Source of the DNA: Planctomycetota bacterium
GTDB lineage: Bacteria; Planctomycetota; MHYJ01; JACPRB01
Direction: 5' to 3'
Length of the DNA stretch: 54,739 nt
NCBI GenBank assembly: GCA_016209705.1
Contig: JACQVR010000114.1
Location: 1 to 54,739, forward strand
The notes below the pieces were generated by a model. The model ran no database searches. It worked only from the letters and a program-made list of their open reading frames with translations, and was not told the DNA's origin. Of the stretch, positions 7,709 to 17,338 are shown in pieces. Each line of letters starts with the position of its first letter. The stretch's first letter is position 1. The position numbers and the translations under genes were made by a program.

Positions 7709-8835
7709 GTCGCGCGTCACGAGTCGCGAGTCTCGAGTCCAGCGCCCGAAGCCATCGTGATTCAACACGCGACTCGCGATGTTCGAGTCATGACTCACGA
7801 CTCGCGACTCACGACTCACGACTCACGACTCGCGACTCACGACTAGACCTCCGCTCGCTTCCCAAAGTGGAGCTCCACCGTCATCTGGAGGGCTCCGTCC
7901 GCTTCGAGACGTTTGTCGACATCGCGCGCGAAGCGAAGATCGAACTCCCCGCGCGCGATCCGCGCCGCCTGCGGAAGCTGGTGTGCGCCCACCCCTCCGA
8001 TCCGCGGACGCTGCCGGCGTTCCTTTCGAAATTCCTGCTTCGCCGCAACCTGTATCCGAACCGCGCGTCCATCGAACGCGTCGCGCGGGAGGCGATGGAG
8101 GACGCGGCGCGGGACGGGATCGAGCATCTCGAACTCCGGTTCAGCCCCGTGCATTTCGCCCGCCGGATGAACGCCGACGCGGCGGAATGCGCGGGATGGA
8201 TCATCCGCGCCGCCCGGCGGGCCGCTTCGTGCTCGGTGAAATTCATCATCACGCTGGCCCGGGATTTCCCCGTGCGCGACAACGAACCTTCGCTGGAGGC
8301 CGCGCTGGCGCATCGAGGCGACGTGGTCGCGCTGGACGTGGCGGGGGACGAACGCCGGCCGCTGCGCCCTTTGATGCCGCTCCTGGAACGGGGCCTGCGC
8401 GAAGCATTGAAGCTGACCGTGCATGCGGGCGAGGGGCGCGGCCCCGCGAGCGTTCGGGAGGCGATCGAGATCGGCGCGAATCGCCTCGGCCACGGCGTGC
8501 GCGCGGTCCACGATCCCGCGCTTCTGGATGAGATCCTTCGCCGCCGCATCGGTCTAGAATTCTGCCCCACGAGCAACCTTCAAACCGGAGCCTGGAGGCG
8601 GATTGAAACGCATCCCCTGAAACGGCTCCTTCGTGCCGGCCATCTCGTGACGATCAATACGGACGACCCGCGGATCAGCGGGATCGACCTCGTCCATGAA
8701 TTTCGAGCGGCGCGCCGGATGGGGCTCCGCGACGCCGAACTGCGGTCTCTCGTCGACCATGCCATCGAGGCGGCCTTTCTGAGCGCGGCCGAGAAAAGGT
8801 CGCTCCGGCGGCGCGTGCGCGCGGCGGCACTTTAG
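7705..8835 (+). CDS. Adenosine deaminase-family enzyme with a repeat-derived N-terminal extension
   Basis: A 376-residue metal-dependent amidohydrolase of the adenosine/adenine deaminase family. The zinc ligands HxH (VELHRHLEGS, H58 and H60), the catalytic HAGEG, RLGHGVRAVHDP, and the metal aspartate in TINTDDPRISG are present. LEFCPTSNLQTG is the usual substrate-side loop. In normal members HxH lies within about 20 residues of the N-terminus; here it is preceded by about 50 residues rich in S, R, D and H (SHDSRLATHDSRLTTRDSRL), encoded by the actcacgactcgcga repeat. There is no ATG, GTG or TTG in frame between 7705 and the GTG of VELHRH, so the extension is forced if the ATGA-coupled start is used. 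Confidence 0.85.
   Translation: MSRASRVASLESSARSHRDSTRDSRCSSHDSRLATHDSRLTTRDSRLDLRSLPKVELHRHLEGSVRFETFVDIAREAKIELPARDPRRLRKLVCAHPSDPRTLPAFLSKFLLRRNLYPNRASIERVAREAMEDAARDGIEHLELRFSPVHFARRMNADAAECAGWIIRAARRAASCSVKFIITLARDFPVRDNEPSLEAALAHRGDVVALDVAGDERRPLRPLMPLLERGLREALKLTVHAGEGRGPASVREAIEIGANRLGHGVRAVHDPALLDEILRRRIGLEFCPTSNLQTGAWRRIETHPLKRLLRAGHLVTINTDDPRISGIDLVHEFRAARRMGLRDAELRSLVDHAIEAAFLSAAEKRSLRRRVRAAAL
7709..7848. repeat. GACTCACGACTCGCGA low-complexity repeat inside coding sequence
   Basis: An irregular array of gactc/cgact words (for example cgactcgcgactcacgac), continuous with the adenosine deaminase reading frame. The same family recurs at 43555-43620 and 40129-40165, where it is intergenic or overlaps start codons. 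Confidence 0.8.
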
Positions 8836-8865
8836 CTCTTGCATCGAATTTCGCCTTCGTTATCT

Positions 8866-9050
8866 TGGCGGCGGGACGAATAAATACTGTGACAGAATAA
8901 ATGCACCATTCCCCGGATAAACCGCCAAAACGCCGAATCGCCATCAGATATTTCCTTTGGCGCCCCTTTTTTGGCGGCTTGGCCGCTTTGGCGGTCAAAG
9001 TTTTCCACAAGAAATCGCATCAGTTATCTCTTCACGAACCTTAACCGCGA
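8866..9050. repeat. CGCCAAAACGCC-type dispersed repeat, copy 1
   Basis: Contains aataaatgcaccattccc, ccggataaaccgccaaaa, cgccgaatcgccatc, then the opposing arm ttggcggcttggccgc and tttggcggtcaaag, ending aatcgcatcagttatctc. The whole block is collinear with 11330-11490, and part of it with 12780-12860. The inner arms are self-complementary. No gene is seen in 8836-9065. Confidence 0.75.
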
Positions 9051-9065
9051 CGACGCGATGGCTTC

Positions 9066-11213
9066 ATGAAAGTGCTGCCGGGCAAGCCTTATCCTCGTGG
9101 CGCCTCATGGGATGGGCGAGGAGTCAATTTCGCGCTCTTCTCGGAATACGCCACGAAGGTCGAAGTGTGCCTCTTCGAGGCTCCGGACAGCCGCTCCGAG
9201 TCCGCCCGCTTCGAGCTCCCGCAGCGAACCCACTTCGCCTGGCACGGCACCGTGCCCGGCTTGACCCCCGGGCAGCTCTACGGCTATCGGATTCACGGAC
9301 CCTACGATCCCGCGGCGGGCCACCGGTACAACCCGGCCAAGGTCCTGCTCGATCCGTACGCCAAAGCCGTCGCTCGCGACGTCCGCTGGGCGGACGAGAT
9401 GTACGGCTATCAAATCGGCCACCCGGACGCGGACCTCTCCAGGGATGACCGCGACAACGCGGCGTTCGCGCCGCTGGCCGCGGTGATCGATCCCGCGTTC
9501 GATTGGAAGGGGGATCGCCCGCCCGCCATTCCCTGGCACCGCACGGTCATCTACGAAGCGCACGTCAAGGGCTTCACGATGCTTCATCCCGACATACCGG
9601 AACCGTTGCGGGGGACCTATTCCGGACTGGCGTCCGCACAGGCGATCCGGCACCTGAAGCAGCTCGGCGTGACCGCGGTGGAACTCATGCCCGTCCATCA
9701 TCACGTCGACGACCGGCATCTGGTCGACGCCGGATTGTCCAACTACTGGGGATACAACACGATCGCCTACTTCGCCCCCGACGTCCGCTTCGCCACGGAC
9801 AAGGATCCGCAGGCCGTGGTCCGCGAGTTCAAGGAGATGGTGCGCGCGCTTCATGCCGCGGGTTTGGAAGTGATTCTCGACGTCGTCTACAACCACACGG
9901 CGGAGGGCCATCACCTCGGGCCGACCCTGTCGTTTCGCGGAATCGACAACGCGTCGTATTACCGCCTCGTTCCCAGCGATCTTCGGTACTACGAGGATTT
10001 CACCGGGTGCGGGAACACGCTCAACATGCAGCACCCGCGCGTGCTACAGCTCGTCATGGACAGCCTCCGCTACTGGGTGACCGAGATGCACGTGGACGGC
10101 TTCCGGTTCGACCTCGCCAGCGCGCTGGCGCGGGAACTCTTCTCCGTGAACAAGCTGAGCGCGTTCTTCGACATCGTCCATCAGGATCCGGTCCTGAGCC
10201 AGGTGAAGCTGATCGCCGAGCCGTGGGACATCGGGGAAGGGGGATATCAAGTCGGCAACTTCCCCGTCCTGTGGGCGGAGTGGAACGGCCGGTACCGCGA
10301 CGCCGTCCGCCGCTTCTGGAAAGGGGAAAGCGAAGCGATGGGCGAGTTTGCCACGCGCCTGTGCGGGAGCAGCGATCTCTACGAAGTCGGCGGCCGGCAT
10401 CCGCACGCCAGCATCAACTTCGTCACCAGCCACGACGGGTTCACGCTTCTGGATCTGGTGAGCTACAACGAAAAGCACAACGAGGCGAACCGGGAGGGCA
10501 ACGCCGACGGGGACGGCCACAACCTGAGCTGGAACGGCGGCGTAGAAGGGCCCACCGGCGACCCCGCGATCCTGGCGCTTCGAGAGCGCCAACGAAGGAA
10601 CTTCATCGCCACGCTGATGTTGTCGCAAGGCGTGCCCATGATCCGGAGTGGGGATGAACTCAGCCACTCGCAGCGCGGAAACAACAACGCGTATTGCCAG
10701 GACAACGAGCTGAGCTGGCTGGACTGGAATCTGGACGCGCCGCGAAAAGCGTTCCTGGAATTCGTCCGCAAGGTGATCCACTTCTTCCGGGAACAGCCGG
10801 TCCTACAGCGGCGCACCTTCTTTCAGGGGCGTCCCATCCGCGGCTCGGGCGTCAAGGACATCGCTTGGTTCACCCCGTCGGGCCGCGAAATGACGGACGA
10901 AGACTGGAACGCTCCCGCGACGCGCGGCTTGGGAGTCGTGCTGGCCGGAGACGCGCTCGACGAAGTGGACGAACAGGGAGAGCGGATCGCGGGGGACACG
11001 CTGCTCCTGCTTTTGAACGCGCGCGATGAACGGGTCACGTTCATCCTGCCGGCCGCGCCGCCGCGAGCCGTATGGGAGGCGGTGTTCGACACGGCGTCCC
11101 TCGAGGGAAAGGATTTGGAGGCGGTACGGCTTCCGCCCGGCGCTCCTTACGCGCTTCGGGAACGCTCCGTGGCCGTCTTTCGGCGAAGGAAGTCCATAGT
11201 CCAGAGTCCATAG
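9066..11213 (+). CDS. glgX: Glycogen debranching enzyme (isoamylase type)
   Basis: A 715-residue GH13 isoamylase/debranching enzyme that hydrolyses alpha-1,6 branches of glycogen after phosphorylase trimming. An N-terminal CBM48-like domain ([27 protein letters not shown]) is followed by the TIM barrel. The nucleophile aspartate sits in [11 protein letters not shown], the acid/base glutamate in [17 protein letters not shown], and the third acid in [38 protein letters not shown] and [18 protein letters not shown] are typical of GlgX. A glycogen phosphorylase gene at 36249 supplies the partner activity, though it is not linked. Start at ATG 9066 gives the family-typical N-terminus; no Shine-Dalgarno is seen. 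Confidence 0.95.
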   Translation: MKVLPGKPYPRGASWDGRGVNFALFSEYATKVEVCLFEAPDSRSESARFELPQRTHFAWHGTVPGLTPGQLYGYRIHGPYDPAAGHRYNPAKVLLDPYAKAVARDVRWADEMYGYQIGHPDADLSRDDRDNAAFAPLAAVIDPAFDWKGDRPPAIPWHRTVIYEAHVKGFTMLHPDIPEPLRGTYSGLASAQAIRHLKQLGVTAVELMPVHHHVDDRHLVDAGLSNYWGYNTIAYFAPDVRFATDKDPQAVVREFKEMVRALHAAGLEVILDVVYNHTAEGHHLGPTLSFRGIDNASYYRLVPSDLRYYEDFTGCGNTLNMQHPRVLQLVMDSLRYWVTEMHVDGFRFDLASALARELFSVNKLSAFFDIVHQDPVLSQVKLIAEPWDIGEGGYQVGNFPVLWAEWNGRYRDAVRRFWKGESEAMGEFATRLCGSSDLYEVGGRHPHASINFVTSHDGFTLLDLVSYNEKHNEANREGNADGDGHNLSWNGGVEGPTGDPAILALRERQRRNFIATLMLSQGVPMIRSGDELSHSQRGNNNAYCQDNELSWLDWNLDAPRKAFLEFVRKVIHFFREQPVLQRRTFFQGRPIRGSGVKDIAWFTPSGREMTDEDWNAPATRGLGVVLAGDALDEVDEQGERIAGDTLLLLLNARDERVTFILPAAPPRAVWEAVFDTASLEGKDLEAVRLPPGAPYALRERSVAVFRRRKSIVQSP

Positions 11214-11560
11214 TCCAGAGTCCCGATGAAAGTTGCGGCCATGAAGATCACCAAGCAAGATGTTTTCGATAGGGTCTTTTCAAAGGCCGCTGAAGTAAAG
11301 AGGTCCATTGGTGGGTTCATGCTTTAGGGTTCGTGCAAAAATAAATGCTCTATTTCCGGATAAACCGCAAAAACGCCAAATCGCCATTCGAGTCTCTTTT
11401 GGAGCGGCCTTTTGGCGGTTTGGTTGTTTTGGCGGTTCAAGCCTTCCACCCGTAATCGCATCGGTTATTTATTCACAGCTCCTTATTTCAAGGGCACAGC
11501 TCGGGTGCGACTTTCGAACTTTTCCGACTGGACTCTGGACTCAGGACTATGGACTTATGA
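11189..11560. repeat. Intergenic repeats: AGTCCATAGTCCAGAGTC inverted pair flanking CGCCAAA-type copy 2
   Basis: The left arm at 11189-11223 (agtccatagtccagagtc, partly inside the end of glgX) and the right arm at 11527-11556 (ctctggactcaggactatgg) are reverse complements at word level. Between them lies copy 2 of the CGCCAAA family (11330-11490). A 33-codon frame at 11226-11327 (MKVAAMKITKQDVFDRVFSK at its start) lies here without a ribosome binding site and I do not call it. Otherwise nothing is seen. Confidence 0.7.
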
Positions 11561-12752
11561 TGAGGGGAACGCGCATCTCCTCCGGAGTCAGGCCGCCGTG
11601 GTATCCCACGAGGACCGCTTCTTCCCGGTGATAAACGGGCGGCCCATAGAGGAGGGTGGCGCATCCGAGAGCAATGGACACATAATCGCCCAGTCGCGCG
11701 CTCAGAATAGGTGACAGCGGTCCGGGGCCGAACAGTTCCGCTTCAGCCGCTTCTGCCGTTCGAAGGAGCAGGAAGCGATCGCCGAATCGATTCCGAAACT
11801 CGCCCTCGAAGCGCGTCCGGCAGTCGGAACGCACGTGGAACATCGAAACCCGAAATTCGCCGCTGGGCGGGACGTTCAGCAGGGGGATCAAGGGGTCGTC
11901 CGGAGCCAGGAAGTGGCGGTCGGCGACCGGCACCGAGATGGAGCCGTGGTCGGCGGTGATCGCGAGCCGCGCGCGACCGCTCAGACCGTCCGCCAGACGG
12001 GTCAGTTCGCGCTGCGTTCGTTGCACTACCCGGCGCGTCGGGTCGCTCTCGGCGCCGTGCTCGTGCGCCACGGAATCGACGTCGGGATAATAAAGATACG
12101 TGAATGAAGGCGGCGGGCCCGAGCGCAGCCGAGCCAGAATCGCGTCCACGCCGGCCGCGAGCGAGTCGTATCCGGTCGCCGGCGTGCCGCCGCGCAGATA
12201 TTTCGAAGTCTCGGTTTCGACCAGATTCCGGGGCAGATACGAGTGGGGGGTCAACCGGTAGCGCGAAAGCAACGGCGACGCCGGGTATACGGTCGCGACA
12301 TCCATCCGGTATTCGGCCAGCGGCCGTCGCGTGAACCGTTCCACGAACGGCAGGACGGTCGCGGTCAGCCCCGCTTCGGGCAAATACGTCCACCACGCAG
12401 GCACGGCGTGCGTGGAAGGCCATTGTCCCGTAGCCAGCGTCGTGAGCGCCGGCGCCGTGCTCGACGGATACACGGTCCGGAGTTCCATCGCCAAGCGGCG
12501 GCGGAAGAAATCTTGCGGCGGGAGGGCGTCAAGGAGGTTCATTCCCAGCCCGTCGACCAGGACCAGCACGAGATGCTCCGCGGACCCGAGGAGCGCGGCG
12601 ATCCGCTCCGCCGCCGGATTCAATGCGATCGGCCCGGCGCCCGCGGCGGACGCCAGCGCCTGAGACAGGTGCGTTAACGCCGGCACGTCGTCTCGAGGCG
12701 CGAGGAAGGCGCCGGATTGGAAGCTCCGGAACAACCGGTCAAGGTCGTTCAT
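11547..12752 (-). CDS. Alkaline phosphatase superfamily protein (nucleotide pyrophosphatase/phosphodiesterase type)
   Basis: A 401-residue protein of the type I phosphodiesterase/nucleotide pyrophosphatase family. Metal and nucleophile signatures are visible in order: LVLVDGLGMNLLDALP (first Asp), the Thr nucleophile in YPSSTAPALTTLATGQWPS, YLYYPDVDSVAHEHG (Asp and His), ITADHGSISV (Asp-His) and a late His in VGYHGGLTPEEMRVPLI. There is no signal peptide, so it is probably cytoplasmic. The substrate is unknown; relatives cleave nucleotide or phosphosugar diesters. The ATG at 12752 was chosen because the frame upstream runs into a repeat. It is divergent from the first giant regulator across a 236 bp gap. 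Confidence 0.85.
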   Translation of the reverse strand: MNDLDRLFRSFQSGAFLAPRDDVPALTHLSQALASAAGAGPIALNPAAERIAALLGSAEHLVLVLVDGLGMNLLDALPPQDFFRRRLAMELRTVYPSSTAPALTTLATGQWPSTHAVPAWWTYLPEAGLTATVLPFVERFTRRPLAEYRMDVATVYPASPLLSRYRLTPHSYLPRNLVETETSKYLRGGTPATGYDSLAAGVDAILARLRSGPPPSFTYLYYPDVDSVAHEHGAESDPTRRVVQRTQRELTRLADGLSGRARLAITADHGSISVPVADRHFLAPDDPLIPLLNVPPSGEFRVSMFHVRSDCRTRFEGEFRNRFGDRFLLLRTAEAAEAELFGPGPLSPILSARLGDYVSIALGCATLLYGPPVYHREEAVLVGYHGGLTPEEMRVPLIISP

Positions 12753-12779
12753 AGGTGGGGCCCAATATAGGGATCCGGC

Positions 12780-12865
12780 GCGAAATATGCGCTCACTATT
12801 TGTGGCCACCGCCAAGACGCAAAAACGCCACCAGATGCCCTTCTTGCGAGTTCTCTCCGGCCCTC
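12780..12865. repeat. CGCCAAA-type dispersed repeat, partial copy 3
   Basis: Short degenerate copy with gtggccaccgccaagacg and caaaaacgccaccagatg in the divergent gap between the phosphodiesterase and the first giant regulator. Only the left portion of the family is recognisable. Confidence 0.5.
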
Positions 12866-12887
12866 AGACCCCCGGTTCGCCGAACTC

Positions 12888-12926
12888 TTGAAAATAAATG
12901 TGTCTTATCATTCTATGGGATAGAAT
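12888..12926 (+). promoter_or_regulatory. Promoter and palindrome upstream of giant regulator 1
   Basis: TTGAAA (12888-12893), 17 bp, TTCTAT (12911-12916) makes a sigma70-type promoter. The -10 lies inside a perfect palindrome ATTCTAT-ggg-ATAGAAT (12910-12926), a plausible operator. The transcription start would fall about 65 bases before the chosen start codon, so this message has a leader and a Shine-Dalgarno, unlike several others here. Confidence 0.45.
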
Positions 12927-12988
12927 TTGGTAAAGTCGGCGGTCGGCGCGGAAACGCCGTGCCGGATCTCATGGAAAGGGGAGCGCCC

Positions 12989-15900
12989 TTGACGACTCAT
13001 GGCGTCGTGGCGCAGCGATACCGCATTCTGCGCCCCTTGGGCGAAGGCGCCGCCGCGCGCACGTTTCTGGCTCGGGACGACAGCCGTCCGGACTCCGAAG
13101 TCGCGGTCAAGCTGCTGCGCCAGGATTCCACCCCGACCGTGAGGCGCGAATTCGCGCGGGAATTCACCACGCTCTCGCGACTGACCCACCCGGGATTTCC
13201 CAAAGCCTTCGATTACGGCGCGTCGGGTGACGACGTCTACTACACGCGCGAGGCGTTCGCGGGAGAGGACCTGGCGACGTTTCTCGCGCGCCCCGACAAC
13301 AACGCGCCGCAGGTCGTGCTGGCCGTCATCGCGCGTGTATGCGACGCCTTGAACTATCTGCGCCGCCTCAGTCTGGCTCCCGGCGACTTGCTTCCCGCGA
13401 ACATCCTCTGCCGGAAAGAGGAGGATGACATCCAGGTCAAGCTTGTCGACCTGGAACTGGCGGCTCCTTCGGAAACCGCCGTGCCCGATGCCCGCGCGTT
13501 CGGACGCCGCCTGATCCCGCTGCTCCCTCCCGCGGCGCGGGACAGCGAACATGTGCTCGACCTGGTCCAGCGGATGGCGAGCCGGCGGCCTGGCGTGCGG
13601 TTGGAGGATCCCGCGTCGGTCCTGGAAGCGATTCGGCGGCTCGATCCCACGTTGATCGGCGCCGAGGCGCGCGAGGGGGGGATCTTCGGCCGCGACCGGA
13701 CTCTGCGCCATCTGCGGCAACTGCTGGAAGCCGTCAAGGAAGGAGGCGCCTACGCGCGGGTCGCCGCACTGCGCGGCGAACCCGGCTCCGGGCGGACTAC
13801 GCTGCTCGATCGATGCCGAGTTGAAGCCGAGTTGATGGGCTTCAGCGTCGGCGCCGCGGCCGGAACGGAAGGGCTCGGCGTCCCCTACGATCTGGTTCTG
13901 AAGGCGCTGTCGGGACTGGCCTCGCCCGGCTTCCCGCGCGCCCTCCTCGGCCAGCGGTTCGCCAACGCGGCCGAGCTTCGACTGGCGGCGTGCCAGGCCC
14001 TGTTGAACGCGTCCGAACGGACGCCGCTGGCGCTCATCTTCGATGATTTCGACGCGGCCGACCCGGACAGCCGCGGTTGGGTCGAACATCTGGTCGAAGT
14101 CCTCTCGATCCGCTGGACCGCGCGTGTCGCCGTCATCGTGTCGTCGCGCCGGGAAGCGCTGCCGCGACAGCGCGTGATCGACCTCCCGCTGGAGCCCCTG
14201 GACCGCGAGGACGTGACCCGGCTCGTCAAGGCCTGGGCGAAGACCACGCCTTCCCTGACGTTGGTGGACAAGCTGCTGGAAGCGTCCGGCGGAAATCCCG
14301 GCCTGGCGCGGGATCTGTGGGAGAACTCCCAAAGCCGCTTCGAAATCGTCGAACATTCGCTCCGCCTGAGGGAAGGAGCCGCGTTGTCGCTGCCCCAAGA
14401 ACGGTGCGACGACATCCGCAAGCGCCTGGACCTGCTGGAACCTTCGGCGCGGGAGATCCTCGAAATCCTGTCCGTGGCGACTCCGCGAGGCCTGCACGTC
14501 TGCTGGATCCGGGCCGCCATGGCGCCCGTGAAGGTGGCAGAGGTGATCGAGGATCTCTTCGACGCGGGTTGGACCGACCTTCGCGGCGACGAGTGGCGCA
14601 TCGCGTCGCCCGCCGTGCGCCGCGCCGTCGAGGAAGGGTTGCCGGCGGAACGCCGCCGGAAGTTGCACGGGAAAATCGCCGGCGCGCTCGAACGCGCCGC
14701 CGGCGCGATGTCGTTCGAACGCCTGGAACGGATGGCGCGCCATTATCTCCGTTCGGGCCGGTTCGGAAAGGCGAAGCGCTGGGGGATGAAGCTGGGAGAA
14801 AAGTTGCTGAAGCGTCTGGCGTATCTCCGAGCGGCGGAAGTCTTCACCGAGATCGCCGAGCTCGGGGGTCCCGAAGCAGCGCACGCGTGGGAGTGGGCGC
14901 TCCACGCCTGGCATGGCGCGGGACGCTTCGACCGGATGGTGGCGGCCGCCCAGCGCCGTCTGGAACTGGATCCCTCTCCCGCCGCGCGCGCCGCGCTGGC
15001 CGCGGCGCTGCGGGAACACGGCGATTTCAACGCCGCACGGCGCGCCTACGAAGAAGCATTGAACCATCCGGCCCTGCGGCCGGAAAAGCGGGCCGCGTTG
15101 CTGCTGGAATGCGCCGCCATCTATGACGTTCATCGCCTGCCCTCGGACGAGCGGCGGATGATCGAATCGGCGCAGCGGACGGGGGCGGCGGATCCGCTCC
15201 ATCTGGCGGCCGCCGAAGGACGCTTGGCGCTCGCCGAGGGCCAGCGGGAGCGGGCGATCGCCCTCCTGGAAGAGGCGCTCCGTCTGGCACGAGAACGGGG
15301 AGACGCCCTCCAGGAATTCCATGCGCTGCGCGGCTTGGGTCGCGTTTATTTCCACGCCCTGGAGGACCCGTTGCGGGCTCGGAACGCCTTCCAAAAGGCG
15401 CGGCGGATCGTGTATCGCAACGGGCTCCGAGTCCTCGCGGCTCAAACGGGCGGGCTCGTCGCCAGCGTCCTGGACGGCATGGGGCAGTTTGCGCACGCGC
15501 TGCATCTGAAGCGGCGAGCGCTCGACATCGGCATCCAGTCCGGGCAGTGGATGGCGGTGTCGAACAACGCGCACAACCTGGCGGCGCTGGCGGCGCTCCA
15601 TGGAGACGGGGGCGAAGCGGAGCAGGCCGCGCAGCTTTGCGTCGAGTTCGCGGAACGGACGGGAGAGCGCTATTTGGCGGCGCGCGCCTTGGGAATTCTG
15701 GCCGTCGCCGCCGCCCAGCGGGGACTGCTGGGCCAGGCGGAACAGCGGCTGAATCAGGCCGACATCAAGGTGAAGATGGAGCCCGACGAGGTCGCCTCGG
15801 AAGTTCTGAACCGCAGCCGCTCTTTGGTCCTGTGGCTGGCGGGCGCGTGGAACGCCGGCGAGCCCCTATTCCGGCGCAGCCTTCAGGAACAGCTCGACCG

Positions 15901-17338
15901 ACATTGTCCCGTCGACGCGGCTCCCGTCTTGGTCGCGCTGGCGGAGTGCGCGGCCCGCCGCGGGTCCGGGATCGACTCCGACGTCCTCGATCGATTCCGC
16001 CGCGCGGCCATCCCTTGGCGCAATCGTTTCGTGAATGGAGCGCTGGACCTGGCGGAGGGGATCCGGCATCTCGCGGCCGGATCGGCCGCGCAGGCGGCGA
16101 AGCTCCTCGATCGGGCCGTGAGCGCCTTCCGCAAGGACGCCGGAGCGGACTTCGTCTTGGCTGCCGGCCTGGCGGCGGCGCGGGCGCGCATCGAAGAGGG
16201 GTCCGGTGCGGCGCCTGCCTTCCGGATCTATCACGATGCGCTCGCGCTCGATCGGCTCCGGTTTGCTGAAGAAGCCGCGGAGCTCCTGGGCGCCGTCGCG
16301 GCGCGTTCCGGCGATTCGGACGGAGCGAAGCGGTGGTATCAGGAAGCGGCGCGCCTTTTCGAGGAACGGCGGGCGGAATGGTTCCAAAGCCCGGAGTTCG
16401 CCGCCGATGTGGCGCGGCGGGAACGCGAATTGAAGGATAAATTGGAAGGCCGCGAGACGGCCTCCTCCCCGGGGGAATCCTGGGCCCGTCTCTTTCAGGA
16501 GATGGATCGCGGGTTCAACGCCGGCGGGGACCTCGACACCGTCTTGAAGCACGCCATGGACACCCTCGTCGAGGCGACCGGCGCGGAACGGGGCGTCCTG
16601 CTGCTGGCCGAGAACGGGCGGCTGGTCCCGCGCGTCCGCCGCCGGTTCAGCCGGCGCGGACCCCATGATCCCGATCTGACATTCAGCCGCGCCGTGGCGG
16701 AACGGGTGTTCCGAACCGGGGAGATGATTCGCGCCGCCGGCGCCATGGAAGACGAGCCCATCGAGGAGGGCCCCCGCGCGCGTGACCTGGGCATCCACTC
16801 CATTCTCTGCCTTCCGTTTCGAGTTTCGGGCCGCGTGATCGGAGCGGTGTATCTGGACAACCGGTATCGCAACGGAGTCTTCGAAACCGCCGACCTGGAA
16901 CGCGTGACGATCATCCGTGATCGCGCCGCCCAGGCGATCCACCGCGCCAGATTGGAAGAGGCCGTGAAGAAACTCCGGCAACGAAACGGCGAGCTGGAGA
17001 GGGCGATCCGGCGTCGCGTCCGGCTCCCCGGCACGGAGCGGGATCCCGGCCGGCCTCGGATCGCGGCGTCTCCGGACATCGCCGGCCAGAGCCACGTCCT
17101 CCACGCTTCCCTCCACGAGTCCGTCGCGCGAACGGAAAAGGAAATCCTGCTGGCGGCGCTGAAGTCGGAGCCCACGATATCCGCCGCCGCCCGAAGGATC
17201 GGCATCGTACGGTCCCAGGTCTACCGATTGATGGCGCGGTACGGAATCAAGACGCAAAAGCCCCGCAGAAACGGAAGCATGAACTCTGCGGGAGTGCCGT
17301 CGAATGGCGACGGATCATTAGGACGAGGTGCGTTATGA
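12989..17338 (+). CDS. Giant regulator 1: kinase-like domain, STAND-type ATPase, TPR, GAF, Fis HTH (no sigma54 domain)
   Basis: About 1449 residues. Order: Ser/Thr kinase-like domain (1-240), STAND/AAA-type NTPase (about 245-560), TPR array (560-1150), GAF (about 1165-1320), Fis-type HTH (SAARRIGIVRSQVYRLMARYG). The kinase keeps K41 in EVAVK, D133 and N138, and a DFG-position Asp (D154, in DLE), but HRDLK is PGDLL, so activity is doubtful. The NTPase P-loop is GEPGSGRT, with Arg for the essential Lys. Compared with its paralogue at 18065 it lacks exactly the AAA+ sigma54-activation domain. The TTG at 12989 is chosen because ggaaaggggag lies five bases upstream and it aligns with the paralogue's N-terminus; the in-frame ATG at 12971 is the alternative. 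Its stop overlaps the secreted-protein gene (ATGA). Confidence 0.85.
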   Translation: MTTHGVVAQRYRILRPLGEGAAARTFLARDDSRPDSEVAVKLLRQDSTPTVRREFAREFTTLSRLTHPGFPKAFDYGASGDDVYYTREAFAGEDLATFLARPDNNAPQVVLAVIARVCDALNYLRRLSLAPGDLLPANILCRKEEDDIQVKLVDLELAAPSETAVPDARAFGRRLIPLLPPAARDSEHVLDLVQRMASRRPGVRLEDPASVLEAIRRLDPTLIGAEAREGGIFGRDRTLRHLRQLLEAVKEGGAYARVAALRGEPGSGRTTLLDRCRVEAELMGFSVGAAAGTEGLGVPYDLVLKALSGLASPGFPRALLGQRFANAAELRLAACQALLNASERTPLALIFDDFDAADPDSRGWVEHLVEVLSIRWTARVAVIVSSRREALPRQRVIDLPLEPLDREDVTRLVKAWAKTTPSLTLVDKLLEASGGNPGLARDLWENSQSRFEIVEHSLRLREGAALSLPQERCDDIRKRLDLLEPSAREILEILSVATPRGLHVCWIRAAMAPVKVAEVIEDLFDAGWTDLRGDEWRIASPAVRRAVEEGLPAERRRKLHGKIAGALERAAGAMSFERLERMARHYLRSGRFGKAKRWGMKLGEKLLKRLAYLRAAEVFTEIAELGGPEAAHAWEWALHAWHGAGRFDRMVAAAQRRLELDPSPAARAALAAALREHGDFNAARRAYEEALNHPALRPEKRAALLLECAAIYDVHRLPSDERRMIESAQRTGAADPLHLAAAEGRLALAEGQRERAIALLEEALRLARERGDALQEFHALRGLGRVYFHALEDPLRARNAFQKARRIVYRNGLRVLAAQTGGLVASVLDGMGQFAHALHLKRRALDIGIQSGQWMAVSNNAHNLAALAALHGDGGEAEQAAQLCVEFAERTGERYLAARALGILAVAAAQRGLLGQAEQRLNQADIKVKMEPDEVASEVLNRSRSLVLWLAGAWNAGEPLFRRSLQEQLDRHCPVDAAPVLVALAECAARRGSGIDSDVLDRFRRAAIPWRNRFVNGALDLAEGIRHLAAGSAAQAAKLLDRAVSAFRKDAGADFVLAAGLAAARARIEEGSGAAPAFRIYHDALALDRLRFAEEAAELLGAVAARSGDSDGAKRWYQEAARLFEERRAEWFQSPEFAADVARRERELKDKLEGRETASSPGESWARLFQEMDRGFNAGGDLDTVLKHAMDTLVEATGAERGVLLLAENGRLVPRVRRRFSRRGPHDPDLTFSRAVAERVFRTGEMIRAAGAMEDEPIEEGPRARDLGIHSILCLPFRVSGRVIGAVYLDNRYRNGVFETADLERVTIIRDRAAQAIHRARLEEAVKKLRQRNGELERAIRRRVRLPGTERDPGRPRIAASPDIAGQSHVLHASLHESVARTEKEILLAALKSEPTISAAARRIGIVRSQVYRLMARYGIKTQKPRRNGSMNSAGVPSNGDGSLGRGAL

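Noticed and set aside
11226..11327. 33-codon frame between repeats after glgX
   Set aside because: It has an ATG and a plausible peptide (MKVAAMKITKQDVFDRVFSK) but no ribosome binding site or promoter, and lies inside a repeat-filled gap. It may be a fragment of a lost gene.
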